DNA of 64,000 nucleotides from Paenibacillus oceani. GTDB taxonomy: Bacteria; Bacillota; Bacilli; Paenibacillales; NBRC-103111. Numbering within the stretch: position 1 is the first letter of the stretch; every line of letters begins with the position of its first letter. The stretch lies in contig NZ_JACXJA010000016.1 in NCBI RefSeq assembly GCF_014705615.1, positions 141,597 through 205,596 on the forward strand, in the 5' to 3' direction. Of this stretch, positions 8,261 to 15,992 are shown piece after piece. Under the pieces are notes generated by a model. It worked only from the letters and a program-made list of their open reading frames with translations. It did no database searches and was not told where the DNA came from. A program made the translations under genes and the position numbers.

Positions 8261-9271
8261 TTATCCGTTCGGGATCGAAATTCGGGAACGCGTGCGCGCC
8301 GATTCGAGGCAGGCGTCGAGAACTCGCATATTCAGGACGGCATCGTTCGGTGCAAATCGGGCAGGGGTGCCATCCAGGACGGCAGCCGCCATCTCATCCG
8401 ATTGCAGACTGTACTGGTTGACGGGCTCCAGCTGTTCTTCGCGCCGGTTGCCTTTGACCGTGACATAAAAGACCGAAGGAGCATCCGTCGAGCAGACGAA
8501 GGCGGAAGGAAGCTCGATGCGGCCTTCCGTGCCGAGCACCTCCAGCGTGTTGCGGCCTGCGGCCCACATCGCGCAATCGAACGTAAGCGCCACGCCTCCG
8601 GAAAATTCCAGCAGCCCGGAAGCCATCATGTCCACGCCCCCATGCTCGGGCGAGAAGAACGCATGTACGGTTGCCGCTTCCGGCTCGCGGCCGAGCAGCA
8701 TACGGGCGGCGCTGATCGGATAGACGCCGATATCGTACAAGGCGCCGCCTCCCATGGCTTGGTCGTTGCGGAAGTTGGTCGTATTGGCCGAGCTGTTAAA
8801 GGTAAACGTTCCGTGGATTCCGCGAATCGCGCCGATCTCGCCGGATGCGATAATCTCTTGAATGCGCGCATACCGCGGATGATGGCGGTACATGAACGCT
8901 TCGGCCAGCTTCACGCCGTGCTTGTCGCACGCGGCGACCATCTCGGCCGCTTCGGCGGCGTCCATCGAGAACGGTTTCTCGCACAGCACGTGCTTGCCGG
9001 CTTCCGCGGCGCGGATCGTCCACTCTTTGTGCATGTTATTGGGCAGCGGTATGTATACCGCGTCGATATCGTCGTCGGCAAGCAGCGCTTCATAGCTGCC
9101 GTACGCTTTCGGGATGCCGAGCATCTCAGCGGTTTGCTTGGCTTTGGCTTCGTCGCGGCTTGCGATCGCAGTGACGATACCCCGCTGCGATTGCTGGATT
9201 CCGGGAATGACCGAACGGATGGCGATTCCGGCGCATCCCAGAATGCCCCATCGAAGTTTACTTTGTCCCAT
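8261..9271 (-). CDS. Gfo/Idh/MocA family oxidoreductase
   Basis: 336-residue NAD(P)-dependent sugar or cyclitol dehydrogenase. The N-terminal Rossmann fold carries WGILGCAGIA, the VCEKP-equivalent signature appears as VLCEKPFSMD near residue 95, and the C-terminal alpha/beta domain includes GGGALYDIGVYPI. It is first in a two-gene operon with the aldo/keto reductase. Two 13-bp direct repeats lie in its upstream region (9298 and 9362). The family covers many substrates and none can be assigned here. Confidence 0.9.
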   Translation of the reverse strand: MGQSKLRWGILGCAGIAIRSVIPGIQQSQRGIVTAIASRDEAKAKQTAEMLGIPKAYGSYEALLADDDIDAVYIPLPNNMHKEWTIRAAEAGKHVLCEKPFSMDAAEAAEMVAACDKHGVKLAEAFMYRHHPRYARIQEIIASGEIGAIRGIHGTFTFNSSANTTNFRNDQAMGGGALYDIGVYPISAARMLLGREPEAATVHAFFSPEHGGVDMMASGLLEFSGGVALTFDCAMWAAGRNTLEVLGTEGRIELPSAFVCSTDAPSVFYVTVKGNRREEQLEPVNQYSLQSDEMAAAVLDGTPARFAPNDAVLNMRVLDACLESARTRSRISIPNG

Positions 9272-9297
9272 TAGTTGTCCAACCCCTTATTAGCAGT

Positions 9298-9374
9298 ATA
9301 TTGTCATTATAGTTCAATCACATTAGAATAAAAATAATAATATATTGACTCGGATAACACGATATTGTCATTAT
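9298..9374 (-). promoter_or_regulatory. Direct repeats upstream of the oxidoreductase operon
   Basis: ATATTGTCATTAT occurs at 9298-9310 and again at 9362-9374, 64 bases apart, in an AT-rich region before the minus-strand operon. The arrangement resembles a pair of operators. The binding protein is unknown. Confidence 0.4.
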
Positions 9375-9539
9375 TCGTGTTTCGTGCTTGGCCGCTTGCG
9401 GCGCTCGTTGTCCCGCCCCGGAGCGCACTCCCGTTACCTGGATATATGCATATTTGAGAGTTCATTCCAGTCGTTTGGCTTCCTATGTCTGGGGCAAATG
9501 GCAAATACGAAATCATTCATGCCCGCATCGAAATCGGCG

Positions 9540-9548
9540 TGATATAAT
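9540..9548 (+). promoter_or_regulatory. Extended -10 promoter of the ankyrin gene
   Basis: TGATATAAT is an extended -10 element. The -35 region at about 9520 is poor, as is common for this class. It would give a leader of about 70 bases. Confidence 0.5.
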
Positions 9549-9621
9549 TGGGATAACGCAAGATATGACGAGACCGGGTAGACGATCATGAAGAGGGACC
9601 CATCACGGTCTACGAAAGGAA

Positions 9622-11340
9622 ATGGGGTGCCGGCCATTGAACAACCTGGCAAACGGAACGGGCGAAGCAGGCGGTTTTAACGATAAGCCGAATCAGGGAA
9701 CAGACGCGTTGCGGTGGATACAACCCGAAGAACTCCGCACGGATGAAGGTACAGACATTTGGCAAATGATAATGGCTTCGATCACGGGCGATCTGGCAAG
9801 CGCCGAGCAGTTGCTTCGCGTTAAGCCGCAGCTCGCCGCGTGCAGCTGGGGGTATTTCACGCCGATTCATTTTGCCGTGCGTTACGGACATGCCGAGCTT
9901 GTCCGGCTGCTGCTGAAGCACGGGGCGAATGCGACGGAACGATGGCTGGGCTGGCAGGACGACCCGCTTACCAAAGCGAAGGATCGCGGGTATGCCGGCA
10001 TTGAGGAGTTGCTGTCCGGTCACCTGGAGAGCACGTTCCATATATCGCCTGACGGAGCCCGGGTATGCGGATTGATCCGGTCGGGTAAGAGCGAAGAAGC
10101 TGTGCAGCTGATCGACGGGCGCCCGGAGCTGATCCATGCCGGCGACGAGCGCGGCAATACGCCTTTGCACTGGGCTGTGCTGACCCGTAATCTGCGGCTG
10201 CTGGACGGCTTGATCGAACGAGGGGCTGACCCGGACGCCCGGAGGATGGATGGGGCGACACCGCTTCAACTCGCGATTGAAGGCGACTACTGGTTTAGAA
10301 GCCAGCGCGATCTGAATCGTAACGCCATCCGCAACGCGTGGTTTGTCGTCGGTTATCTGGTTGCCCGCGGAGCGGCATACGATCTATGGACGGCAGCGGC
10401 CATCGGCGATACCGAATCGATCGAGTCTTTTCTGAACGAAGACTCCGCACTTGTTCAGGCGCCCGATTCGATGGGGAGAAGAGCGTTAAGCTATGCCGCC
10501 AAATACGGACATTCCGCAGCCGTTCAACTGCTGCTCGATTATGGAGCCGATCCGAATGCGGCGGAACCGGATGCGCCTTACGGCAGTGCTTTGTGGCATG
10601 CCGTGAACGGCAATTATGAAGATATCGTTCAAAGGCTGCTCGAATCCGGAGCGAATCCGAACGCCCCGGTCGATGCAAGTGGCAATCCGCTGTTCATCGC
10701 GGCGAAGAGAGGTCACAGCTCGCTCGTTCAGCTGCTGTATGCCCACGGCGCTGCGATGAATCTGGATGCGGCATGCTGTCTGGGCCGGCTCGATCTGGCC
10801 GGCGAGATTTTGCAGGCGAACCCGTCTCTCGTGAACAGCGGCGGCGACTACGGGCCGTTGTGTATGGCGGCGGGAGAAGGGCGTACGGACCTGGTTCGTC
10901 TGCTGATCCGCCGGGGTGCGGATCTGAATGCGCCCTGGTACGCCAACAATTATATGGGCTACGCGATGGAGAAAGGACCGGAACTCGTAAGCTTGCTGCT
11001 CGAATCGGGGGCCGATCCGAATCACGCAAACTGGCTCGGTGTCACGTATCTTCATAAAGCGGCGGCGGCAGGCAATCTGGAACTTGCCCGGCAGTTCGTG
11101 GATGCCGGCGCCGATTGCAACGCGATGGACGAGGAGTACGGGGCGACGCCTCTTGGCTGGGCGGCCAAATACGGCAAAGCCGAATTGGTCCAATATTTGC
11201 TGGACCTTGAAGCGGACCCCCGGCTTCCGGCCGAGCAATCCTGGACACAGCCTCTGTCCTGGGCAAGGCGCAAGGGGCATGCGGATATCGCGGAACTGCT
11301 TGAGGTTGCGCTGACAAAATTGAAGACAGCCGGACATTGA
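9622..11340 (+). CDS. Ankyrin-repeat protein
   Basis: 572 residues made almost entirely of ankyrin repeats, with about ten to twelve recognisable units such as TPIHFAVRYGHAELVRLLL, NTPLHWAVLTRNLRLLDGL and RALSYAAKYGHSAAVQLLL, with GADPN turns between them. There is no signal peptide or membrane segment, so it is a cytoplasmic protein-binding scaffold. The start is uncertain: the ATG at 9622 has its purine-rich site too close, and a TTG at 9637 has a GGGG 9 bases upstream. It stands as a single gene between its own promoter and the terminator at 11367. No partner is indicated by the neighbours. Confidence 0.85.
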   Translation: MGCRPLNNLANGTGEAGGFNDKPNQGTDALRWIQPEELRTDEGTDIWQMIMASITGDLASAEQLLRVKPQLAACSWGYFTPIHFAVRYGHAELVRLLLKHGANATERWLGWQDDPLTKAKDRGYAGIEELLSGHLESTFHISPDGARVCGLIRSGKSEEAVQLIDGRPELIHAGDERGNTPLHWAVLTRNLRLLDGLIERGADPDARRMDGATPLQLAIEGDYWFRSQRDLNRNAIRNAWFVVGYLVARGAAYDLWTAAAIGDTESIESFLNEDSALVQAPDSMGRRALSYAAKYGHSAAVQLLLDYGADPNAAEPDAPYGSALWHAVNGNYEDIVQRLLESGANPNAPVDASGNPLFIAAKRGHSSLVQLLYAHGAAMNLDAACCLGRLDLAGEILQANPSLVNSGGDYGPLCMAAGEGRTDLVRLLIRRGADLNAPWYANNYMGYAMEKGPELVSLLLESGADPNHANWLGVTYLHKAAAAGNLELARQFVDAGADCNAMDEEYGATPLGWAAKYGKAELVQYLLDLEADPRLPAEQSWTQPLSWARRKGHADIAELLEVALTKLKTAGH

Positions 11341-11366
11341 CAGGTCCGGTCTCCAGCAATTACGAA

Positions 11367-11396
11367 GGGTGCCGTATGTGATACCGGCACCCCAAT
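11367..11396. terminator. Terminator between converging genes
   Basis: GGGTGCCG (11367-11374) pairs with CGGCACCC (11385-11392) and is followed by AATTTC. It lies between the plus-strand ankyrin gene and the minus-strand Rieske gene. Confidence 0.65.
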
Positions 11397-11404
11397 TTCA
11401 TGGA

Positions 11405-11776
11405 TTAAACATGTACAAATAGCTGATCCTCGTTAACCGTAACGTCATAGCGCTCGACGGTCACATCGTACGTTTTCGTTCTCGTCTTCGGATCGACCAC
11501 CATGCAGCCCGTCTTGATCTCGAATTCCCAGAAATGCCAGGGACACCGTACAATTTCGCCTTCCTGTTCAAAGCAAAACTCGCCGCGGGCGGTAGAGGTA
11601 ACGAAGGAAGTCGTGATTCCCAAGCAGAGCGGTGCGCCTTGATGCGGACACAAATTGCGGATGGCATAATAATTTCCGTTCACATTGTACACGCCGATGC
11701 TGCGTCCGCCGATCTCCACGATTTTTCTCGACCCCGGTGCGATTTCCGAGGTGCTGCCTACACATACACGGTTCAA
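11405..11776 (-). CDS. Rieske [2Fe-2S] ferredoxin-like protein
   Basis: 123-residue soluble Rieske protein. The cluster ligands are all present: C43-P-H45 in NLCPHQGAPLC and C78-P-W-H81 in VRCPWHFWEF. It starts with TTG overlapping the stop of the amidohydrolase gene (TTGA), with GGAGGTG 7 bases upstream, so translation of the two is coupled. It probably acts as a small electron carrier for a partner oxygenase or other redox enzyme encoded elsewhere, as no oxygenase large subunit is next to it. Confidence 0.9.
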   Translation of the reverse strand: MNRVCVGSTSEIAPGSRKIVEIGGRSIGVYNVNGNYYAIRNLCPHQGAPLCLGITTSFVTSTARGEFCFEQEGEIVRCPWHFWEFEIKTGCMVVDPKTRTKTYDVTVERYDVTVNEDQLFVHV

Positions 11777-12906
11777 GCCCGGGCACCTCCCGCCGCTTGT
11801 TTTCTCGCCGGCAACCTGTACAGCTCCGCCGCATTTTGATAAAAGATACGTTCCTTCATCTCCTCGTCCATCTTCGGAAATGCAAGCAGCGGCGAATCAA
11901 AATCCCAGTGCGGATAATCGCTTGCAAACATTAAGTTTTCCCGGGCGTAGATCGCCTCCATCATAGGCATAAACATCTCCTTTTGCGGCGGAAGCTCGAT
12001 GGGCTGGGACGTTACTTTCATATGCTTGCGATAGTATTCGCTTGGCGGCTCTTTCACCCACGGAGTCTGATGACGCAGCGCCTTCCAATCCTGATCGAGT
12101 CTCCAGATGAAGGGGGCCACCCACATCATCCCGGCCTCGACCATGATTACTTTCAGGTCCGGATATTTGACGAACACGCCTTCGAAAATAAAGCTGGCCA
12201 TATGCGCCATCATAATTTGCGTGCGTGCTGCCCTGTATTCCGCGTAATAGCTTACATAACCGGCGCCGGTAGGCGGGTTGTTGATCCCGATTCCCTCCAT
12301 GCTCACGTGGATCGCGAACGGCAAATTGTTGCGCACGCAAGCTTCGTAGATCGGCTCGTACATCCGGTTGCCGTATGGTTTTATCGCACCGTTGGAGACG
12401 ATGACTTGAACCATGTCCGGATGCGAGCCGACCCGGTCGATTTCCTTGGCCGCCAGGATCGGATCCTGCTTCGGAATATGGACCGAACCTTTCAGCCTGC
12501 TGTCCCGGGACAAATAGTGCTCGATCACGTAGTCGTTGGAAGCCGAGCAGAGCGCTGCCGCATAATCCGTGTCCGGCGTCGTGTGAACGCCGTAATCGCT
12601 GCCCGTCATTATTCCGTACTCCAGATTGAATTTATCGATATGCTGGGCCCGAATATAGTTCAAATAGCTGTCTTCTTCCTTATTTCGCGGAGGTTGATGC
12701 TCCTGCATCGAGCCGTTCGTGCCGCCATTCAGATACATGTGGTTTTGTCCGGGAAGCCGGCGTCCCCAAGTTTCAACCTGTTCGCGGTATATACGGGGCA
12801 AATACGGCTTTATTCCGTCCAGTGGAATGGTGGCATGAATATCGCAATCGATGATGGACGTTTTCCCTCCGGGGGATTTGATTTTCGTCGACGCATTCGT
12901 TTCCAT
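11773..12906 (-). CDS. Amidohydrolase-2 family protein (metal-dependent hydrolase or decarboxylase)
   Basis: 377-residue TIM-barrel protein of the amidohydrolase-2 family, related to aminocarboxymuconate-semialdehyde decarboxylases and 4-oxalomesaconate-type hydrolases. The metal-binding D-x-H is in IDCDIHATIP and the late Asp motif is in FASDYPHWDFD. Internal HVSMEG and MVEAGMMW supply other family positions. It overlaps the Rieske gene by 4 bases. The pair suggests breakdown of an aromatic or lactone-like compound, which is inference from the family. A 35-bp upstream motif is shared with the solute-binding gene at 13222 (see findings). Confidence 0.85.
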   Translation of the reverse strand: METNASTKIKSPGGKTSIIDCDIHATIPLDGIKPYLPRIYREQVETWGRRLPGQNHMYLNGGTNGSMQEHQPPRNKEEDSYLNYIRAQHIDKFNLEYGIMTGSDYGVHTTPDTDYAAALCSASNDYVIEHYLSRDSRLKGSVHIPKQDPILAAKEIDRVGSHPDMVQVIVSNGAIKPYGNRMYEPIYEACVRNNLPFAIHVSMEGIGINNPPTGAGYVSYYAEYRAARTQIMMAHMASFIFEGVFVKYPDLKVIMVEAGMMWVAPFIWRLDQDWKALRHQTPWVKEPPSEYYRKHMKVTSQPIELPPQKEMFMPMMEAIYARENLMFASDYPHWDFDSPLLAFPKMDEEMKERIFYQNAAELYRLPARKQAAGGARA

Positions 12907-13221
12907 ACGGTCACTTCCTCAACTATTAAGGTTTGGTAAAGTACTTATTTTCATCTTACAGGGGAGGGGGGGGCAAGAATATACAGGAATTTACCGTTTT
13001 ATTTTCACTTTTTTGCATATGATCCGAATAGGTGCGGCTAATTTCGGTTCTTGATCCTTCGGGATCTGTCAGAGGAACTTCGGTCAGTGGACGAAGTATG
13101 GAAATGGAGGGCTTGGACAAAATTTTCGCCGGAGTACGCCGCCCGCCTGCCATCTTATCGTTAAAGAAGAAACAGACCTCCCGCCGAACCTGCAGCTGGA
13201 AGGTCTATTGGATTATGAGGA
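12907..13221. other. Intergenic stretch between two minus-strand genes
   Basis: Contains the terminator of the solute-binding gene (13165-13206) and the promoter region of the amidohydrolase gene, with the T-rich motif at 12984-13018. No gene is supported. Confidence 0.6.
13165..13206 (-). terminator. Probable terminator of the solute-binding gene
   Basis: On the minus strand AGACCTTCC pairs with GGAGGTCT and is followed by a weak T-rich tract. Confidence 0.55.
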
Positions 13222-14556
13222 TTACTTGCTTGCTTTTTCCTGCGCGATCCATTGATTCGATTCCTCTTCAATTTGCCGGAAAGCGGTATTTAAGTCGATT
13301 GTTCCTTGCGCGAGCTGCTCCAACGGCTTGAGGTATAGATCCTGCACACGCAAATCGTACACTGTCATCGGAGGGGAGTTCGTAAATTTGTTTTTGAGAA
13401 TCGCCGAATAGTTCTTATTCGGGTAAGGCGCTTTGGTGCCGTAGGCTTGGATGACGGCCGGCGTTTGCAGGATCGGAATGATGGCGCGTTCGGATAACGA
13501 TTTTTGCACTTCTTCCGACAGCATGTAGGAGAGCACTTCCATAGCTTGATCCGGATGCTTGCTAAGTGAGGTTATGGCGAACATCGTAGGCAGCGCCTGC
13601 TGTCCGACTCCGGGAACTTCTTTATATAGAGGATAAGAAGCGATGTCCCAATTCATTGCGGATACGTCAAAGTTCAGAAACATATTGGCTAGTCCGAGAA
13701 ACATGGCCATATTGCCTTTCAAAAATTGATTCGGATCGGACATTTTCTTATTATCGGTAGTTTGATAGGCGGCAACCAAATGCTCGTACAGCGTCTTCCA
13801 GCGGGGATCGGTTTGGATCGTCGGCTTGTCCGTTTTGGCATCGACGTACGGAATCGAGAACGGACTTAGGGCAAGGGCGTAGGAAGGATACGTTCCGAGT
13901 CCGTAATATTTGATCCCGCCGTCGGTCCGGTTAAACCGCTTGGCCAGATCCAGCAGCTCGTCCCGTGTCATGCCGTCTTTCGGGAACGCCACTCCGAACT
14001 TATCGAATACATCTTTGTTGTAATAAAGTACCTCGGTGTTGCTCACCAGCGGGAGAGCGGAGATGCCGCCGCCAGACATCGATTTGGCGATATGGAGGGA
14101 GGACGGGTCCAGTTGGGCCAGGTTGACATTATGTTTCTGGATCAGCCCGCTCATATCGGACTGGATCTTGAAACGGTCCAAATTGTTGAAGGTGGCCGTA
14201 TGAGTATCCCAATACACGTCGATCGCGGTTTTGGATGTGATCAGACTTTCCATCGTAACTTCTTTGCTTGCTTGAATATACTTGATCGTATATTCCGGGA
14301 ATTTGGCTCTCATCGTTTGGCCGAATCGTTCGTTGAACGCTTCCTCCGACCAGCCCGAGGTGGAGAAAAAAACAAGCTCCACCGGTTCCCGCATCGCTGA
14401 CGGTACCGGCTGTTGCGAAGTCTCTTGCCCGGTGAAGCCGCATGCAGCCAGTATCGACATAGTCCCTGCATCGAGCAGAAACCGGTAAGGGGTTAGCGCT
14501 TTCCTAGAAATAGGTTTAATCAGCCTCTTGACGGTATGGACACTCGAAAAAAACAA
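13222..14556 (-). CDS. Extracellular solute-binding lipoprotein, family 1-like (paralog 1)
   Basis: 444-residue sugar-type solute-binding lipoprotein. I place the start at the TTG at 14556, with AGGAGGG 7 bases upstream, rather than at earlier in-frame starts. The signal peptide is long and ends in ILAAC (Cys39). The mature part shows YNKDVFDKFGVAFPKDGM, a signature shared with the three paralogs at 19759, 35383 and 57650, and the same C-terminal DLNTAFRQIEEE ending. No permease genes are adjacent. It is divergent from the AraC gene at 14723, which is its likely regulator. Confidence 0.9.
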   Translation of the reverse strand: MFFSSVHTVKRLIKPISRKALTPYRFLLDAGTMSILAACGFTGQETSQQPVPSAMREPVELVFFSTSGWSEEAFNERFGQTMRAKFPEYTIKYIQASKEVTMESLITSKTAIDVYWDTHTATFNNLDRFKIQSDMSGLIQKHNVNLAQLDPSSLHIAKSMSGGGISALPLVSNTEVLYYNKDVFDKFGVAFPKDGMTRDELLDLAKRFNRTDGGIKYYGLGTYPSYALALSPFSIPYVDAKTDKPTIQTDPRWKTLYEHLVAAYQTTDNKKMSDPNQFLKGNMAMFLGLANMFLNFDVSAMNWDIASYPLYKEVPGVGQQALPTMFAITSLSKHPDQAMEVLSYMLSEEVQKSLSERAIIPILQTPAVIQAYGTKAPYPNKNYSAILKNKFTNSPPMTVYDLRVQDLYLKPLEQLAQGTIDLNTAFRQIEEESNQWIAQEKASK

Positions 14557-14722
14557 CTTGTAACCCTCCTCAACGTCATTGGATAACCTAATTACGCTTT
14601 CATGATACATGCCGCCTGCGCGAAAAAACATGCAAGAATTTGAGATTTAATTTTCATTTTTTTGTGTCCGAAAGTTTGTTATTCTGAAAAAGGACGATCT
14701 GGCAAACAGGGGAGAATCGCGC

Positions 14723-15517
14723 ATGATGACATTATGGAACGGGAGCATCGAGGTGGAGAACTGCGTTTATACGGGACCGCGACCGAGCTTCATGTACCCG
14801 GAGAGCACAAACCAAACGTACACGCTGCTTGGGATCGAGACCGGATCCTTCGAATATGAGATTAGGGAAGAGTCGGGCCGGGCCGCCTTCGGGGACTTGT
14901 TGTTATGTCCGCCGGACACGCTGTTTAAACGTAAAGCGCTTGAGGAAATTACGTTCCATGTCATTTATTTTCATTGGGTCATGCCGAAGCTGGAGTTGTA
15001 CGATCAGCTGCCAGTCGGCAAATTTGGAATTCACGACACCGCCCGGCTGCTGTCGACTTATTCTTATTTGCGTGGGATGCAAAAGATTTTCAGCACGATG
15101 ACTACCGCTAGAAACAGGGCGATTCCGCTGCTGCTGGACCTGCTGTTTTTGTGCGAAATGGACAGGGAGCTAGCCCTTAAGGGTAAAGATTCGAGCGACC
15201 CGATCATGCAGCTGGCCGCGGGGTATATCCACCGGCATTTGTTCGAAGAGATCAGCCTGAAGCAGATTGCGGGGAAGCTGGGCATCGGGCAATCCCAATT
15301 AACCCGGCGTTTTCATGCGGCTTATGGGACGACTCCTGTCGATTATATAACGAAGCTCCGCTTGGACGAAGTAAAGAGACGGCTGCTGGAGACCGATGAG
15401 ACGCTGGATACGATCGCGTACCGGTGCGGATTCGAGAACGGCTCGTACTTAAGCCGCGTATTCAGCGCGAAGATCGGAATAACCCCCTCGTCCTTCAGAA
15501 GAAATTACCGGATCTAG
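14723..15517 (+). CDS. AraC family transcriptional regulator
   Basis: 264 residues. The C-terminal 100 residues hold the two AraC helix-turn-helix units (ISLKQIAGKLGIGQSQLTRRF and LDTIAYRCGFENGSYLSRVF, ending in the PSSFRRNY signature). The N-terminal 150 residues look like a beta-rich sensor domain that is not a strong cupin match. The ATG has GGGGAGA upstream. It is transcribed away from the solute-binding gene at 13222, a common arrangement in which the regulator controls the neighbouring lipoprotein. Confidence 0.9.
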   Translation: MMTLWNGSIEVENCVYTGPRPSFMYPESTNQTYTLLGIETGSFEYEIREESGRAAFGDLLLCPPDTLFKRKALEEITFHVIYFHWVMPKLELYDQLPVGKFGIHDTARLLSTYSYLRGMQKIFSTMTTARNRAIPLLLDLLFLCEMDRELALKGKDSSDPIMQLAAGYIHRHLFEEISLKQIAGKLGIGQSQLTRRFHAAYGTTPVDYITKLRLDEVKRRLLETDETLDTIAYRCGFENGSYLSRVFSAKIGITPSSFRRNYRI

Positions 15518-15598
15518 CTGGCGGCGCTTTTAAGAAAATTCCTGACGGGGTTTGAGGCTCGCTGTTTCCGGAGAATATGGTTAAATAAAAATACTCGG

Positions 15599-15627
15599 TT
15601 GCATGAACGGAGCGTTAAGGTTAGAAT
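15599..15627 (+). promoter_or_regulatory. Promoter of the hflX leader
   Basis: TTGCAT and TAGAAT are separated by exactly 17 bases. Transcription would start near 15634, giving a leader of about 360 bases. Confidence 0.65.
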
Positions 15628-15658
15628 AAGGGGTATGTTCAGGAACGGAGGGTTTCGT

Positions 15659-15700
15659 GTGGTGGATTTTATCCGAGTAGCAAGAATTTGGCGCGGCTAA
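15659..15700 (+). CDS. Possible 13-residue leader peptide
   Basis: GGAGGG precedes a GTG at 15659 or 15662, opening a short frame that reads VDFIRVARIWRG and ends in TAA. A longer version from the ATG at 15635 is 21 residues. A peptide this small upstream of an attenuator and a ribosome-rescue gene would fit stalling-controlled attenuation. This is unproven. Confidence 0.3.
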   Translation: MVDFIRVARIWRG

Positions 15701-15913
15701 TGGAAGGTGCCAAAGGTCTGCCTGCGGGCAGAGGACTCGGGATAGGTCTGTCCACATAAGCTCATACGACAAGAAGGGAAATTGTGCTGCAAGACGGGAG
15801 GAGTGTGTCCCGAGGCGGCAGAAGTTCTGTTTTCTTTCTTTCCGTGTGACGATAGACCCGGCTATTCGGAATCTAGGCGTTTCGCCTTGCGAATGTATCC
15901 TTACGTCCTCTAT

Positions 15914-15956
15914 ACCGGTAACACAGGCAACGGCCGCGTCGTCTGTGTTTTTTTGT
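15914..15956 (+). terminator. Attenuator-like hairpin before hflX
   Basis: AACACAG pairs with CTGTGTT across a GC-rich interior and is followed by an uninterrupted T tract (TTTTTTT). It lies inside the leader and 37 bases upstream of the hflX start, where a terminator would cut off the gene unless prevented. Confidence 0.6.
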
Positions 15957-15992
15957 ATTTTCAAAAACCGAGAATGAAAGGGCGATGAATAT

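Larger units (their letters stand above)
9272..9621. other. Divergent intergenic region
   Basis: AT-rich spacer between the minus-strand oxidoreductase operon and the plus-strand ankyrin gene. It contains the paired 13-bp repeats and the ankyrin promoter but no supported gene. Confidence 0.6.
15518..15992. other. Long hflX leader region
   Basis: 475 bases with no supported full-size gene. It holds a good sigma-A promoter at 15599, a possible leader peptide at 15659 and a terminator-like hairpin at 15914, all on the plus strand before hflX. Confidence 0.6.

Noticed and set aside
15634..15910. Known riboswitch or structured RNA (6S RNA, RNase P RNA, cobalamin or T-box class) in the hflX leader
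   Set aside because: The sequence looks structured but I could not match the conserved core of any of these classes.
15782..15988. 68-codon frame running through the hflX attenuator to just before the hflX start
   Set aside because: Its possible starts lie directly on the purine-rich site with no spacing, and the sequence has no recognisable features. It might still be translated at a low level.
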